Below are positions 52,955 through 60,985 of a stretch of 60,985 nt of DNA, piece after piece. This stretch comes from Candidatus Woesearchaeota archaeon (GTDB lineage: Archaea > Nanoarchaeota > Nanoarchaeia > Woesearchaeales > JAGVZT01). The position numbers and the translations under genes are program-made. How positions within the stretch are numbered: position 1 is the stretch's first letter; every line of letters starts with the position of its first letter. Location: the NCBI GenBank assembly GCA_017608295.1, contig JAFCGF010000009.1, forward strand, positions 1-60,985, in the 5' to 3' direction. The notes under the pieces were generated by a model. The model was not told the DNA's origin and made no database searches. It saw only the letters and a program-made list of their open reading frames with translations.

Positions 52955-54053
52955 CGAGGATGAAGTAGCGGAAAGGATTGTGGACTGGTTCAAGCACGGG
53001 ATGGGTCGTCCTTTCATGCTTGAACTCCGCCCCACAAACCGCTGTAATCTGAACTGTCCTTCCTGCGTGGCCCGTGGCCACCCTCATCAGATCCCCTCAG
53101 GGAGGGAGCTGTCTGGAACAGAGTATCTTCGCATCATCGACGAAGCAGCAGAGTTGGGAATCAAATACGTCCAGATATCAGGCGGAGGGGAACCATTCGT
53201 GCGAAAAGAGACACTGCTGAAGATTATGGCTAGGGTTAAATATCACGGACTGGCAGGGTTTGTGATTACGAACGGCACATTATTTGATTCCCGCACCATC
53301 CAATACGTTTTCGACATGAAATGGGATGCTTTTCTTTTTAGTGTGGATGCTCCGTATCCAGAACTGAATGATTTCCTGAGGAGCAGAAAAGGTAGTTTCG
53401 AGAAGGCTGTATCTGCAATGAGAGGATTGGCGCATTTGAGAGAACAGTCAGGGATCCACACGCCAAGACTGGATATTGGGCCTGTGTTGAGCCATTATAA
53501 TTGTCACCTCGTTACTGAACTAGTGAGGCTGGGTGTAGATATAGGAGTAGACAATGTATTGTTCCAGCCCGTCCACGTGCCCGCAAATGAGGCAGGTTCG
53601 CCTTTCTTGCTTACTAGAGAAGATGAGCAGATGATTGAGGAAGCTATCCCCGAGGCAGAAGAGACTGCTGAACAAGCTGGGATAAATACTAATCTCAGTC
53701 ATCTTGACTCTACCATCCTTCGTGGAGGCGATGACCTGCGCAAGGTTATAAATGCCTATTCTTCGAATAAGATACATCCCTGGCTTTCCATCTCCTGTTT
53801 CTCGCCGTGGTTCTACATAGGAATTCATCCTGATGGGGCTGTCGGGCCGTGCAGCATCATCGATGATGGCGAGGGAATTCCAAACGTGCGGGACTATTCT
53901 CTAGGGGAACTGTGGATGGGTCACCGCTTTAAGGCCTTCAGAGCTGGTCTTTTTTCAGGAGAACTTCCAGAGAAATGCAAGCGCTGTTCTGGCTCGAATG
54001 TGATGGCGATAAATACGATTCGTGAGCGTCTTGAAAAGGTGCTTAGCATATGA
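52947..54053 (+). CDS. Radical SAM/SPASM-like protein, locus family member 13
   Basis: This 368-residue protein has Cys33, 37 and 40 in CNLNCPSCVARGHPH. It has SGGGEPFVRK and SVDAPY, where Ala replaces the usual Gly. C-terminal cysteines: SCFSPW, GPC and KCKRC. It is strongly like member 15 two genes further on (shared RPFMLELRPTNRCNL, CPSCVARG, QPVHV and FSPW...IG). ATG 52947 with GGGTGAG before it overlaps the previous stop by 8 bases. It is ATGA-coupled to member 14. Confidence 0.93.
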   Translation: MFDEDEVAERIVDWFKHGMGRPFMLELRPTNRCNLNCPSCVARGHPHQIPSGRELSGTEYLRIIDEAAELGIKYVQISGGGEPFVRKETLLKIMARVKYHGLAGFVITNGTLFDSRTIQYVFDMKWDAFLFSVDAPYPELNDFLRSRKGSFEKAVSAMRGLAHLREQSGIHTPRLDIGPVLSHYNCHLVTELVRLGVDIGVDNVLFQPVHVPANEAGSPFLLTREDEQMIEEAIPEAEETAEQAGINTNLSHLDSTILRGGDDLRKVINAYSSNKIHPWLSISCFSPWFYIGIHPDGAVGPCSIIDDGEGIPNVRDYSLGELWMGHRFKAFRAGLFSGELPEKCKRCSGSNVMAINTIRERLEKVLSI

Positions 54054-55234
54054 CGCACTCTCAAGATGTCGAGAGCAGGGTCGAACACATGATTCGTTGG
54101 GCAAACGGGGAAATGCCCCCACCTCTTGCTCTTACCCTGGGCATGACATATGCGTGCAATCTGAAGTGTAGGTTTTGCGCCCAACGTGCAATGAACAGAG
54201 AGCAGCCTCAGAGTCGAATCTTAAGGGAACTCTCAGAAGAACGCCTCATCAGGCTTGTGGAGGAGGCAGGCGCCATGGGGGTTCAAAAGGTTCACATCTC
54301 TGGTGGGGGAGAACCATTCCTGAGACCAAAGACTCTTAGTGTCATGCGTGCCATCAAGAAACAGGGAATGAGTGGTGCAATCACGACTAACGGCACACTC
54401 GTGAGCGATAAGATGATCCGCGCTATGGTTGAGATGGAGTGGGATCACATCACGCTGAGTGTTGATGGTCCGACCGTAGAGATTCATGACTTCCTGAGGG
54501 ACTCTTTAGGGAGTTTTGACCGAGTCTGCGGAGTCGCCAAGTCTCTCAGGAAGTGGAAAGAGGAATTCAATGTTCAGATGCCCGTTGTATGCGTACACAC
54601 TGTGCTTACGAAAGAGAATTATGGAGCAGCAGAGCAAATGGTGAGGCTTGTTCATGGATTTGGTGCGCAGATGCTCGTCTTAATACCTGCTATAGCATAC
54701 CATCCTGAGGGGGAAGCCCTACAGATGCGCCCAGAGCACAGGGAATATTTTCAATCGACTGTGGAGAAAGCGAAGTTGCTAGCAGAAGAATATGGCATCT
54801 CTAACAATCTTGATGATTTCAGGGACACTTCTTTGGTTCCAGCATCGAATGATATGGTTGCCAATTCGCTCACTATTAGGGGTGAGGGGGGGGAGAATGA
54901 TGTATCTAAGAATGCATCAGACCAAAGAATAAAGGGAAGAGAGATTATCCAAGCTAAATTTTCAAGAGTGCTCTGCTATGAGCCCTGGACCTCGCTTGTC
55001 ATCCATCCCGAAGGGTACTTGGATCCCTGTGAGATGGTCAACGAAACATCCCATGTAGGAACTAGGAGTCTGAGCGAGATCTGGTTCCAGGATGGACACC
55101 TCAACACCATTCGCTCCAGATTCTTGAAGGGTGATATTCCTCCTAGCTGTGCCAACTGTTGCGCACCTCTAGTTGCCCAGAATGTTCGTATTCATGAACA
55201 ACTATCTTCAAAAGAAGTCAGTGAGAAGCGGTAG
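54050..55234 (+). CDS. Radical SAM/SPASM-like protein, locus family member 14
   Basis: This 394-residue protein has Cys36, 40 and 43 in CNLKCRFCAQ. It has SGGGEPFLRP and SVDGPT. C-terminal cysteines: LCYEPW, DPC and SCANCC. A charged insert rich in Gly, Glu and Asn of about 25 residues lies before the C-terminal region. It sits between two near-twin genes (members 13 and 15) but is not itself of their subtype. Confidence 0.92.
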   Translation: MTHSQDVESRVEHMIRWANGEMPPPLALTLGMTYACNLKCRFCAQRAMNREQPQSRILRELSEERLIRLVEEAGAMGVQKVHISGGGEPFLRPKTLSVMRAIKKQGMSGAITTNGTLVSDKMIRAMVEMEWDHITLSVDGPTVEIHDFLRDSLGSFDRVCGVAKSLRKWKEEFNVQMPVVCVHTVLTKENYGAAEQMVRLVHGFGAQMLVLIPAIAYHPEGEALQMRPEHREYFQSTVEKAKLLAEEYGISNNLDDFRDTSLVPASNDMVANSLTIRGEGGENDVSKNASDQRIKGREIIQAKFSRVLCYEPWTSLVIHPEGYLDPCEMVNETSHVGTRSLSEIWFQDGHLNTIRSRFLKGDIPPSCANCCAPLVAQNVRIHEQLSSKEVSEKR

Positions 55235-55243
55235 GCAGATAAG

Positions 55244-56356
55244 ATGTTTGATAGCAGAGAAATCATAGAACGGATTGTCGAAGGGTTCACCAATGGCACA
55301 GGCCGACCCTTCATGCTTGAACTCCGTCCGACGAATCGCTGTAATCTTCGGTGCCCTTCCTGTGTGGCCCGTGGCCGCCCTCATCCTGTCCCTGAAGAAG
55401 AACTCTCAGAAGAAGAGTATCTAAGGATTATCGATGAGGCCGCGGAACTGGGAGTCAGATACGTTCAGATATCTGGTGGAGGTGAGCCTTTCATGCGTCG
55501 TGATGAATTGCTCAGGATAATGTCTCACATCAAATCGCATGAGATGGTGGGCTGGGTGATTACAAACGGAACCTTATTTGATGCAGCGATTATTGAAGAG
55601 ATAGTGAAGATGCAGTGGGATACAATCTTCCTGAGCCTTGATGCTCCTGATCCGGCCACCAATGATTTTCTGAGGAGCAAAACCGGCAGTTTTGATGCGC
55701 TCGTATTATCAGTCCGGCAATTCAATCAGGTCAAGATGAGGTATGGGCACGACCTTCCCAGAATTCATGTGGGATCAGTGCTGAGCCATTATACTTGTAA
55801 GATGCTTAAAGAGATGATCACTCTCTGCGCTGAATTAGATGTCCAGAAGGTCACATTCCAACCAGTGCATGTAGGTAAGGGGGATAAGGGAAATTCTTTC
55901 TTGCTCTCCGAGGAAGACCTGGAGACTCTCTCCAAGGACATCCCCCTAGCATGCGCTATCGGTCAGAAACTAAAAGTCAATAACAATCTTGATTGTCTCA
56001 AAAGGGAGTTGCTCGAGAAGAGTAATGACCTACGGGAACTCATCTGTCCTGGGCGTTCTGATCAGGAGGATCATCCCCTGCTCTCTCTCCCCTGTTTCTC
56101 TCCCTGGTATTATATTGGGATAAGCACAGATGGCGCTGTAGGACCGTGTTCGATTTTTGATTCTCTCACATACAGGGGTGATATCCGCCATTCGTCTCTG
56201 AGGGCGTACTGGGAGGGTTCGCATTTCAAGGACATCCGCGATAGCCTCTCCCGGAAACGGCTTCCCCCAATGTGTAGGAACTGCACCGGGACGCAGGTGA
56301 TGGAGACGGAACAGATGAGGGAACGATTGAAGGAATTCACTGCCCATCATACCTGA
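55244..56356 (+). CDS. Radical SAM/SPASM-like protein, locus family member 15 (twin of 13)
   Basis: This 370-residue protein has Cys33, 37 and 40 in CNLRCPSCVARGRPH. It has SGGGEPFMRR and SLDAPD, with the same Ala for Gly change as member 13. C-terminal cysteines: PCFSPW, GPC and MCRNC. The likeness to member 13 runs over the whole length, so it is a local duplicate that has since diverged. It starts 9 bases after member 14. Confidence 0.93.
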   Translation: MFDSREIIERIVEGFTNGTGRPFMLELRPTNRCNLRCPSCVARGRPHPVPEEELSEEEYLRIIDEAAELGVRYVQISGGGEPFMRRDELLRIMSHIKSHEMVGWVITNGTLFDAAIIEEIVKMQWDTIFLSLDAPDPATNDFLRSKTGSFDALVLSVRQFNQVKMRYGHDLPRIHVGSVLSHYTCKMLKEMITLCAELDVQKVTFQPVHVGKGDKGNSFLLSEEDLETLSKDIPLACAIGQKLKVNNNLDCLKRELLEKSNDLRELICPGRSDQEDHPLLSLPCFSPWYYIGISTDGAVGPCSIFDSLTYRGDIRHSSLRAYWEGSHFKDIRDSLSRKRLPPMCRNCTGTQVMETEQMRERLKEFTAHHT

Positions 56357-56447
56357 TTCTATCTAGTCAGACTGTCTCTCCGCGACCGACATCCCCCCAA
56401 TGGGCGTAGTCATGCCCTTTTGATGTTGTTGGAAGGTCGATGGCAAG

Positions 56448-56456
56448 ACTTAAAAG
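56448..56456 (+). promoter_or_regulatory. TATA-like box of family member 16
   Basis: ACTTAAAAG is centred 28 bases before ATG 56480, so the last family gene probably has its own leaderless transcript. Confidence 0.5.
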
Positions 56457-56479
56457 CCCACATTTCTTCAGTTCTTTCG

Positions 56480-57652
56480 ATGGGGATAGACATGTATGCT
56501 GAGCGGAACCGAAGGCTATGCCAATGGTTTATGGGGATTCCAGCCCCTCCTTTACGGGCAAGCCTATTTCCTACTAATATGTGCAACTTACAGTGCAGGA
56601 TGTGTGGTGTCTCCAAGGCTGTGAAAGAGGAAAGGTTCAAGATTGCTGACGAATTCACTGATGAGGAATGGCTCCCCCTCATCAAGGAAGGGGCAGAGAT
56701 GGGCATACTTGAATGGTGGATTGGCGGCGGCGGCGAGCCGCTTGTGAGGAGAGACCTTACCCTTGAGATTGTCAAAACTATAAAACATCATTCACCAGAG
56801 TCAGAGGTTGAACTTACCACCAACGGGACGCGGTTCACTGAAGAGATGCTTCGCGATTTGGTTACGGTGGACCTGGACAAGATGCAGTTTAGCATTGACG
56901 CTCCAGATGCTGCCACTCATGATTGGATTCGCAGGAAAAAGGGGACGTTCGAGAAGGCGACCTGGGCGATTCAGACATTTAGCAAACTCAAGCAGGAACT
57001 GGGAAAGGATGTGCCCTGGTTGACAGTCAATGCAGTCCTAAACGGCAAAAACTATAATCGTCTTGAGGATTTCATCGGCTTTGCCAAGACTATTGGTCTT
57101 GAGCAGGTGAACGTGACACCCCTGAGGGTCACTGATGAGATGCGTCCAGGGATGGAGAGAGATGGGTTGATTCTGGATGCAGAGCAGAAAAAAGAGGCTT
57201 TCCGATCTGCTGAGAGGGCGAGGAGGCTCGGCGAGAAGATGGGTGTGGGGTTCGGGTTCCTGGTGAATAGGGATTGGGAGGAGATATCTGAGAAGAGCTT
57301 GAAGGAAAAGATGACCAAAGGAAAACGGGTCGGTCCCCGCGATACCTCTAAGAGAACTGCTGACCACCCCTTCCTTAGTCTCAGATGCTATGAGCCCTGG
57401 TATACTCTTGCTATCGATGCGTGGGGAAATCCAGGTCCTTGTGTGACTGGTGCGATGGGTGACGCACGCTATAGCTTTAGGCACCATACATTGGAGGAAA
57501 TCTGGTATGGAGAGTATTTCCATCAGATAAGAGCGAGGATTGCTGATAACCGGCTTATTGATGCATGTTCTCAGTGCACAATCACAGATGTGAGGGAAAG
57601 AGTGGGGTTGCAGTTGAATGAGCACCTCAAGTCCACTGGCTATCAATCGTAA
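56480..57652 (+). CDS. Radical SAM/SPASM-like protein, locus family member 16
   Basis: This 390-residue protein has Cys35, 39 and 42 in CNLQCRMCG. It has GGGGEPLVRR and FSIDAPD (Ala for Gly, as in members 13 and 15). C-terminal cysteines: RCYEPW, GPC and ACSQC. It is separated from the array by 120 bases that hold a TATA-like box. The frame is open from 56420, but the TATA box lies inside that part; ATG 56480 or ATG 56492 (GGGGATAG before it) fit better. It ends 30 bases from the convergent ABC gene. Confidence 0.9.
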   Translation: MGIDMYAERNRRLCQWFMGIPAPPLRASLFPTNMCNLQCRMCGVSKAVKEERFKIADEFTDEEWLPLIKEGAEMGILEWWIGGGGEPLVRRDLTLEIVKTIKHHSPESEVELTTNGTRFTEEMLRDLVTVDLDKMQFSIDAPDAATHDWIRRKKGTFEKATWAIQTFSKLKQELGKDVPWLTVNAVLNGKNYNRLEDFIGFAKTIGLEQVNVTPLRVTDEMRPGMERDGLILDAEQKKEAFRSAERARRLGEKMGVGFGFLVNRDWEEISEKSLKEKMTKGKRVGPRDTSKRTADHPFLSLRCYEPWYTLAIDAWGNPGPCVTGAMGDARYSFRHHTLEEIWYGEYFHQIRARIADNRLIDACSQCTITDVRERVGLQLNEHLKSTGYQS

Positions 57653-57682
57653 AGGTGTGCGCAGTACCGCAGTACTTGAGCA

Positions 57683-59899
57683 TCACTGTTCTGGATTCAC
57701 CTTACAGTCCTTCAGCGGGTTCAGAGTCCATTTATGCTCTAAATCAAGCAGACCAGATTTTCGTTGTTCCCCCTCCCCAAGTACTGTCAATATATACGCC
57801 TGATGGTGGTGGTCGTAAGGTTTTGTCAAAAGAGGATTATAGATAGCCACAGTCACAGGATAATTGCCTGGCGTGAGAGGCAGAGCCCCCAAAGTGAATT
57901 GCATCTCCGTCTCAACACCGGGTGCAAGTCGCTCGGTGATGAGTATGTCGGGAGTAAAGAGAGGGATGCCAGTTTGATGGTGGATGGTCAGTCCCAAGCG
58001 AATACCTTGTTCCAGTGGCTTCTTAAGCTCGAATCTGATACGGACGCTCACAGGATCACCAGTCCTGAATGTTTCCGTCTCATCGCCCGAATGACTTATG
58101 AAAGAGACCCGCTTGATTTCTGCATCACCAAAGCCCCAGCCTTTTCCGGCAGGGATTTCCGTGGCCCTGAATGGGGAGTACAGCCCGGAAAGGGCATATA
58201 GGAGCTGCTGTTTGTCCTTTTCTAGTGCAGATTGGCGCTGAGTGTCTTTTAGATTTACATTTAGATTCACATTAAGAGAGATGTCAAGAATCTCACGCTC
58301 TACGAGCTGGATCGCTTCCCTGAGCATATGGCCAAGGGACTCTATTCTTGCTGAAGGGCGATTGTCGAATTTGAGAAGCGCATCTTTGCATATCTGGACA
58401 TATTGGATAAGAAATCGCCCCTCTGTAGGATTGAGCACGTCCGCTTTGAATATCCCAGAGGTTGTTTCTAGGAGCTTCTCAACTACCCATAACTCCTTCT
58501 TTGCCGCCTCATCAAACTTCCTCTTAAGGATTCCAAGAAACCCCTTTAGGACGTTTTTTCTGTGTCGGACATCTCCCTTGTCCTTCAAGATGTCCGAGCA
58601 TGTCTCGGAATAGTCTTTGATGAGGGGAAGCGCAAGTTCCGCGGATGGCCCATCCGTGATTTGCTGGGTCAACAGCTCAAGATGCATGTTCCTCACCAAA
58701 TCGCGATCATTGTTAGTCTCGTTTTCCAGAAGGATATTTAACTCACTCTGGAGCTGGTTCCTGTCTGCCGCCAATATAGATGGCTGGTGCCCCATCCGAA
58801 TCTTCACAGTGAGGAGGAATTGCTTTTCCTCGAGCATCCAGCGGAGATCATCCTCTGCTACCCTGTACTTAGCCTCCCAATCTTCTCTTCCCCGCAAAGC
58901 TTTGTCGAGATTCTTGAATTTATCCTGATCAGAGATGTAGTTCTTGATGACCTCAAGTTCCTGTATGAGATCATCGCTCCTCCCTTCGATGATGCATTGG
59001 AACTCCTTGACAAACGAGGCCAATTCGTTCATGATGTCGTCACGGGTTGGGGAAGAGTTCTTCTTCCCTCGGAACCACGTCATCAGATTTCGCCCCCTGC
59101 CTTCTTCTCTCCTGGGCCCCTCTTTATGGGGGTCGTTGAATTCCTCAAGCATCCTCAGTCGCTTCTGTATTTCTTCCTTGAGCTTAGGGAGATGGTGCTG
59201 AATCATATCGTTGAGATAGATTCGGACTGTTTCTCTTGGGGATCCATCCGCGATAATCTTGCCTTCGTCAAGAAAGATAATCCTGTTACATCTCTCAATC
59301 AGCTCACCCATATGGTGAGACACCATTATGAACGTCTTTCCCTGGAGCTGAAGCTCTTTAAGTTTGGCTATGGACTTAGTCTGGAAGTCTTTGTCTCCTA
59401 CAGCAGCGATCTCATCCAGGAGGAGAATGTCGTGAGGAATCTGCATTGAGATGGCAAATGCTAATCTTACTTTCATACCATTGGAATACATCTTCACAGG
59501 GACATCGATGAAGTCTTTGAGTCCAGAGAATGCAATCATTTCGGGCATTTTTTCCTGTACTTCCCGTCTAGACAACCCATAAATGATTCCCTTGAGAAAG
59601 AGATTCTCCCGCCCGCTGCATTCCTCTTCGATTCCCGTGTCGAGGGTTATGAGCGGGAGGATATTTCCCTCAACCTCAATACGACCACCGTCAGGTTCTA
59701 GTATGCCCGAAATCAGTTTCAAGAGAGTGGTTTTCCCGCAACCGTTCCTGCCAACAATGCCGACACATTCTCCGACACGAACCTCGAAGGAGATGTTGTC
59801 AATGGCCTTGTGTCGTTGTCTGAGGGCTGATTCTTCTTTGAGACCTCGGCGCTTAAGATCAAAGCTCTTACTGAGCCCAGTAACTCGAATATATGCCAT
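57683..59899 (-). CDS. Wzt-like ABC ATPase with a long helical insert
   Basis: This 738-residue protein has an N-terminal ABC ATPase: Walker A GRNGCGKT at 50-57, signature YSNGM at 138-142, Walker B ILLLDE at 158-163 and switch His at 195. The C-terminal 130 residues look like the Wzt C-terminal glycan-binding sandwich (FGDAEIKRVSF, GDPVSVRIRFELKKP, GNYPVTVAIYNP). Family knowledge: Wzt/KpsT/TagH-type ATPases power export of lipid-linked polysaccharides, and the C-terminal domain reads the chain. Between the two lie about 350 charged, helical residues not found in common Wzt proteins. The partner permease is not in the window. AAGGGGGA precedes the ATG. Confidence 0.9.
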   Translation of the reverse strand: MAYIRVTGLSKSFDLKRRGLKEESALRQRHKAIDNISFEVRVGECVGIVGRNGCGKTTLLKLISGILEPDGGRIEVEGNILPLITLDTGIEEECSGRENLFLKGIIYGLSRREVQEKMPEMIAFSGLKDFIDVPVKMYSNGMKVRLAFAISMQIPHDILLLDEIAAVGDKDFQTKSIAKLKELQLQGKTFIMVSHHMGELIERCNRIIFLDEGKIIADGSPRETVRIYLNDMIQHHLPKLKEEIQKRLRMLEEFNDPHKEGPRREEGRGRNLMTWFRGKKNSSPTRDDIMNELASFVKEFQCIIEGRSDDLIQELEVIKNYISDQDKFKNLDKALRGREDWEAKYRVAEDDLRWMLEEKQFLLTVKIRMGHQPSILAADRNQLQSELNILLENETNNDRDLVRNMHLELLTQQITDGPSAELALPLIKDYSETCSDILKDKGDVRHRKNVLKGFLGILKRKFDEAAKKELWVVEKLLETTSGIFKADVLNPTEGRFLIQYVQICKDALLKFDNRPSARIESLGHMLREAIQLVEREILDISLNVNLNVNLKDTQRQSALEKDKQQLLYALSGLYSPFRATEIPAGKGWGFGDAEIKRVSFISHSGDETETFRTGDPVSVRIRFELKKPLEQGIRLGLTIHHQTGIPLFTPDILITERLAPGVETEMQFTLGALPLTPGNYPVTVAIYNPLLTKPYDHHHQAYILTVLGEGEQRKSGLLDLEHKWTLNPLKDCKVNPEQ

Positions 59900-59931
59900 A
59901 AATCCCCCTTAAGGGTTTTTTCCCTTGTTCC

Positions 59932-60985
59932 TTAATAAGTCTTTCTCGACTTCTGCACTCTTCTGAGAAATCCTCTCTCCAGATGGATCTCCTGACCTCT
60001 CAGATCCTTGAAATCTTCCAGTTTTTCCAAGGCATTCTCGCATCCTTTATTGTCCCCTTTTCTCTCAGTAGTCATGCCCAGGAAGAGCCAGCTGTGGAAG
60101 TGGCTCAGCCGATTGTTCGTCTTCTTGATATTTGTTCTGAACGCTTTCTCCGCTTTTTGGTACTGTCCAGTGAGATAATAGCATTTTCCGAGGCTGAAGC
60201 GTGTCCATTCCCTCTTGGGGTTGAGCTTGACTGCTTTGGAGAGGTGCTCTATCGCCCTTCCATATTCTTTGAGCTCCATGTGGAACTCTCCGATGTAGTG
60301 GTGCAGTACCTGGCAGTTAGGGTATTCTTCTAGTCTTTCGTATCCAAGGTGCAAGCCTTCTTTGTATAGCTGTTTTTCACTGAATCCTCTGAACTCCTCA
60401 TCGAGGTAGGAGTCTGGCCAGTTCTTGATGTATTCTCTGAGTTGAGTCTCCTCGAAGATTTCATTCCTGCCAAAATGTTTAGTGAATCCTTTTGCTTTCT
60501 GGAAGCAGATTCTCATCCTGTCGTACTGCTTCAGTTCCTTATGGCAGATGGCCTTGGAATACCAGCTGTGAAAATGATTCTCCTCTGCATGGGAGTGTGC
60601 GAGACTCTCATCAAATCTCTCTAGTGCCTGGCGGTACTCTCTCAGTTTGAGATGGCATGTTGCAAGGCTTAAGTGGGTCCCTTCCATCTCTGGCCTGTGT
60701 TCCACCACTTTTGAGAGGTGCACGATTGCCTTGCCATACTCTGCCAATTCCATGTGGAACTTGCCGATGTAATGATGGAGCACGGGATTGTCTGGGAACT
60801 CCTTGAGCAGACTAATGCCGAGCCGGATTACCCTCTTGTAGTCCTTCTTCGTCCTGAGCTGGTTGAATTCTTCGTGGAAGAACGGCTCTGGCCACTGCTC
60901 GATGTCCTTTCCGACTGTCTCCTCCAGTTCGTTCTGGAGTTCCTGTGCCTTGAGCAGGCAGTCCCTTGCTTCCTTCTGGTGCTTG
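59932..60985 (-). CDS. TPR-repeat protein, 5' end outside the window
   Basis: The frame stays open to the window edge, so the start is not in view; 351 codons are seen. It is built of TPR helices (EYGKAIVHLSKVVEHRP, EYGRAIEHLSKAVKLNP, EYRQALERFDESL). A larger unit of about 158 residues repeats: VLHHYIGKFHMEL occurs near 60783 and VLHHYIGEFHMEL about 158 residues later, each after a WPDxxxxEEF-like stretch. It has no membrane span. It is just upstream of the ABC gene on the same strand, 32 bases away, so it may help assemble the exporter. Confidence 0.85.
   Translation of the reverse strand, partial: KHQKEARDCLLKAQELQNELEETVGKDIEQWPEPFFHEEFNQLRTKKDYKRVIRLGISLLKEFPDNPVLHHYIGKFHMELAEYGKAIVHLSKVVEHRPEMEGTHLSLATCHLKLREYRQALERFDESLAHSHAEENHFHSWYSKAICHKELKQYDRMRICFQKAKGFTKHFGRNEIFEETQLREYIKNWPDSYLDEEFRGFSEKQLYKEGLHLGYERLEEYPNCQVLHHYIGEFHMELKEYGRAIEHLSKAVKLNPKREWTRFSLGKCYYLTGQYQKAEKAFRTNIKKTNNRLSHFHSWLFLGMTTERKGDNKGCENALEKLEDFKDLRGQEIHLERGFLRRVQKSRKTY

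Noticed and set aside
57038..57646. 202-codon frame on the minus strand
   Set aside because: It is opposite the C-terminal half of family member 16 and has no recognisable content.
1..60985. CRISPR array, tRNA, rRNA, integrase or attachment site
   Set aside because: No evenly spaced direct repeats, no T-loop with acceptor stem pattern, and no recombinase motif were seen. The hairpin chains have differing stems and no spacers.

Overview
This window looks archaeal. Many genes have a TATA-like box about 25-30 bases before an ATG or GTG with no room for a leader (for example the genes starting at 34283, 39452, 45124 and 56480). Others use GGAGG/GGGGG-type ribosome sites. There is a polyprenyl diphosphate synthase next to a radical SAM protein that resembles tetraether-lipid synthase, and the surface-glycan machinery is of polyprenyl-phosphate type. 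The lineage cannot be fixed from sequence alone; an uncultivated archaeon, possibly DPANN-like, is a guess. No tRNA, rRNA, CRISPR array or intact transposase was seen.

The dominant feature is radical SAM (rSAM) genes: 25 intact ones in 61 kb. Sixteen belong to one paralogous family of about 360-450 residues. Each has a short basic N-terminus, a CxxxCxxC cluster motif at about residue 30-85, a TTNG-type strand, and a shortened C-terminal SPASM-like region with four cysteines (CxxPW, then GxxxxC, then CxxC). Four more are long proteins with a B12-binding-like N-terminal half. Five are other rSAM types, including the tetraether-synthase-like protein.

Layout. 1-5500: a hairpin-chain repeat; a leftward operon of Tes-like rSAM, membrane glycosyltransferase and polyprenyl synthase; a second hairpin-chain repeat; a structured non-coding stretch; a carbohydrate-binding-like protein. 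5700-13600: a rightward operon of four family rSAMs, two B12-type rSAMs, a 77-residue small protein and a 20-codon micro-ORF coupled by ATGA overlaps at both ends. 13600-14900: leftward TPR-like gene. 15066-21922: a rightward operon of two family rSAMs, membrane glycosyltransferase, asparagine synthase and another rSAM, followed by a broken family fragment. 22300-40600: mainly leftward glycan genes (two DPM-type GT2s, another GT2, NodB-type deacetylase, two large membrane glycosyltransferases, a second asparagine synthase, an SGNH hydrolase, a DegT aminotransferase) mixed with rSAMs and a lipoprotein. 40700-45040: one family rSAM, a small YIDPGTGG membrane protein, a collapsed phosphodiesterase, a helical-repeat exported protein and a second SGNH hydrolase. 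45124-57652: a nearly unbroken array of nine family rSAMs and one B12-type rSAM, many coupled by stop/start overlaps, then a tenth family rSAM with its own promoter. 57683-60985: a Wzt-like ABC ATPase with a very long helical insert, and a TPR protein running off the window edge.

Working model (inference): this is a cell-surface glycan or glycolipid locus. Polyprenyl-phosphate sugars are made by the GT2s and transferred by the PMT/ArnT-like enzymes. The polymer is decorated by aminotransferase, amidotransferase, deacetylase and SGNH enzymes and exported through an ABC system. A large, diversifying set of rSAM enzymes would supply unusual C-H chemistry on sugars, lipids or peptides. Pseudogene fragments and a duplicated gene junction show that the locus has been reshaped by duplication and deletion.
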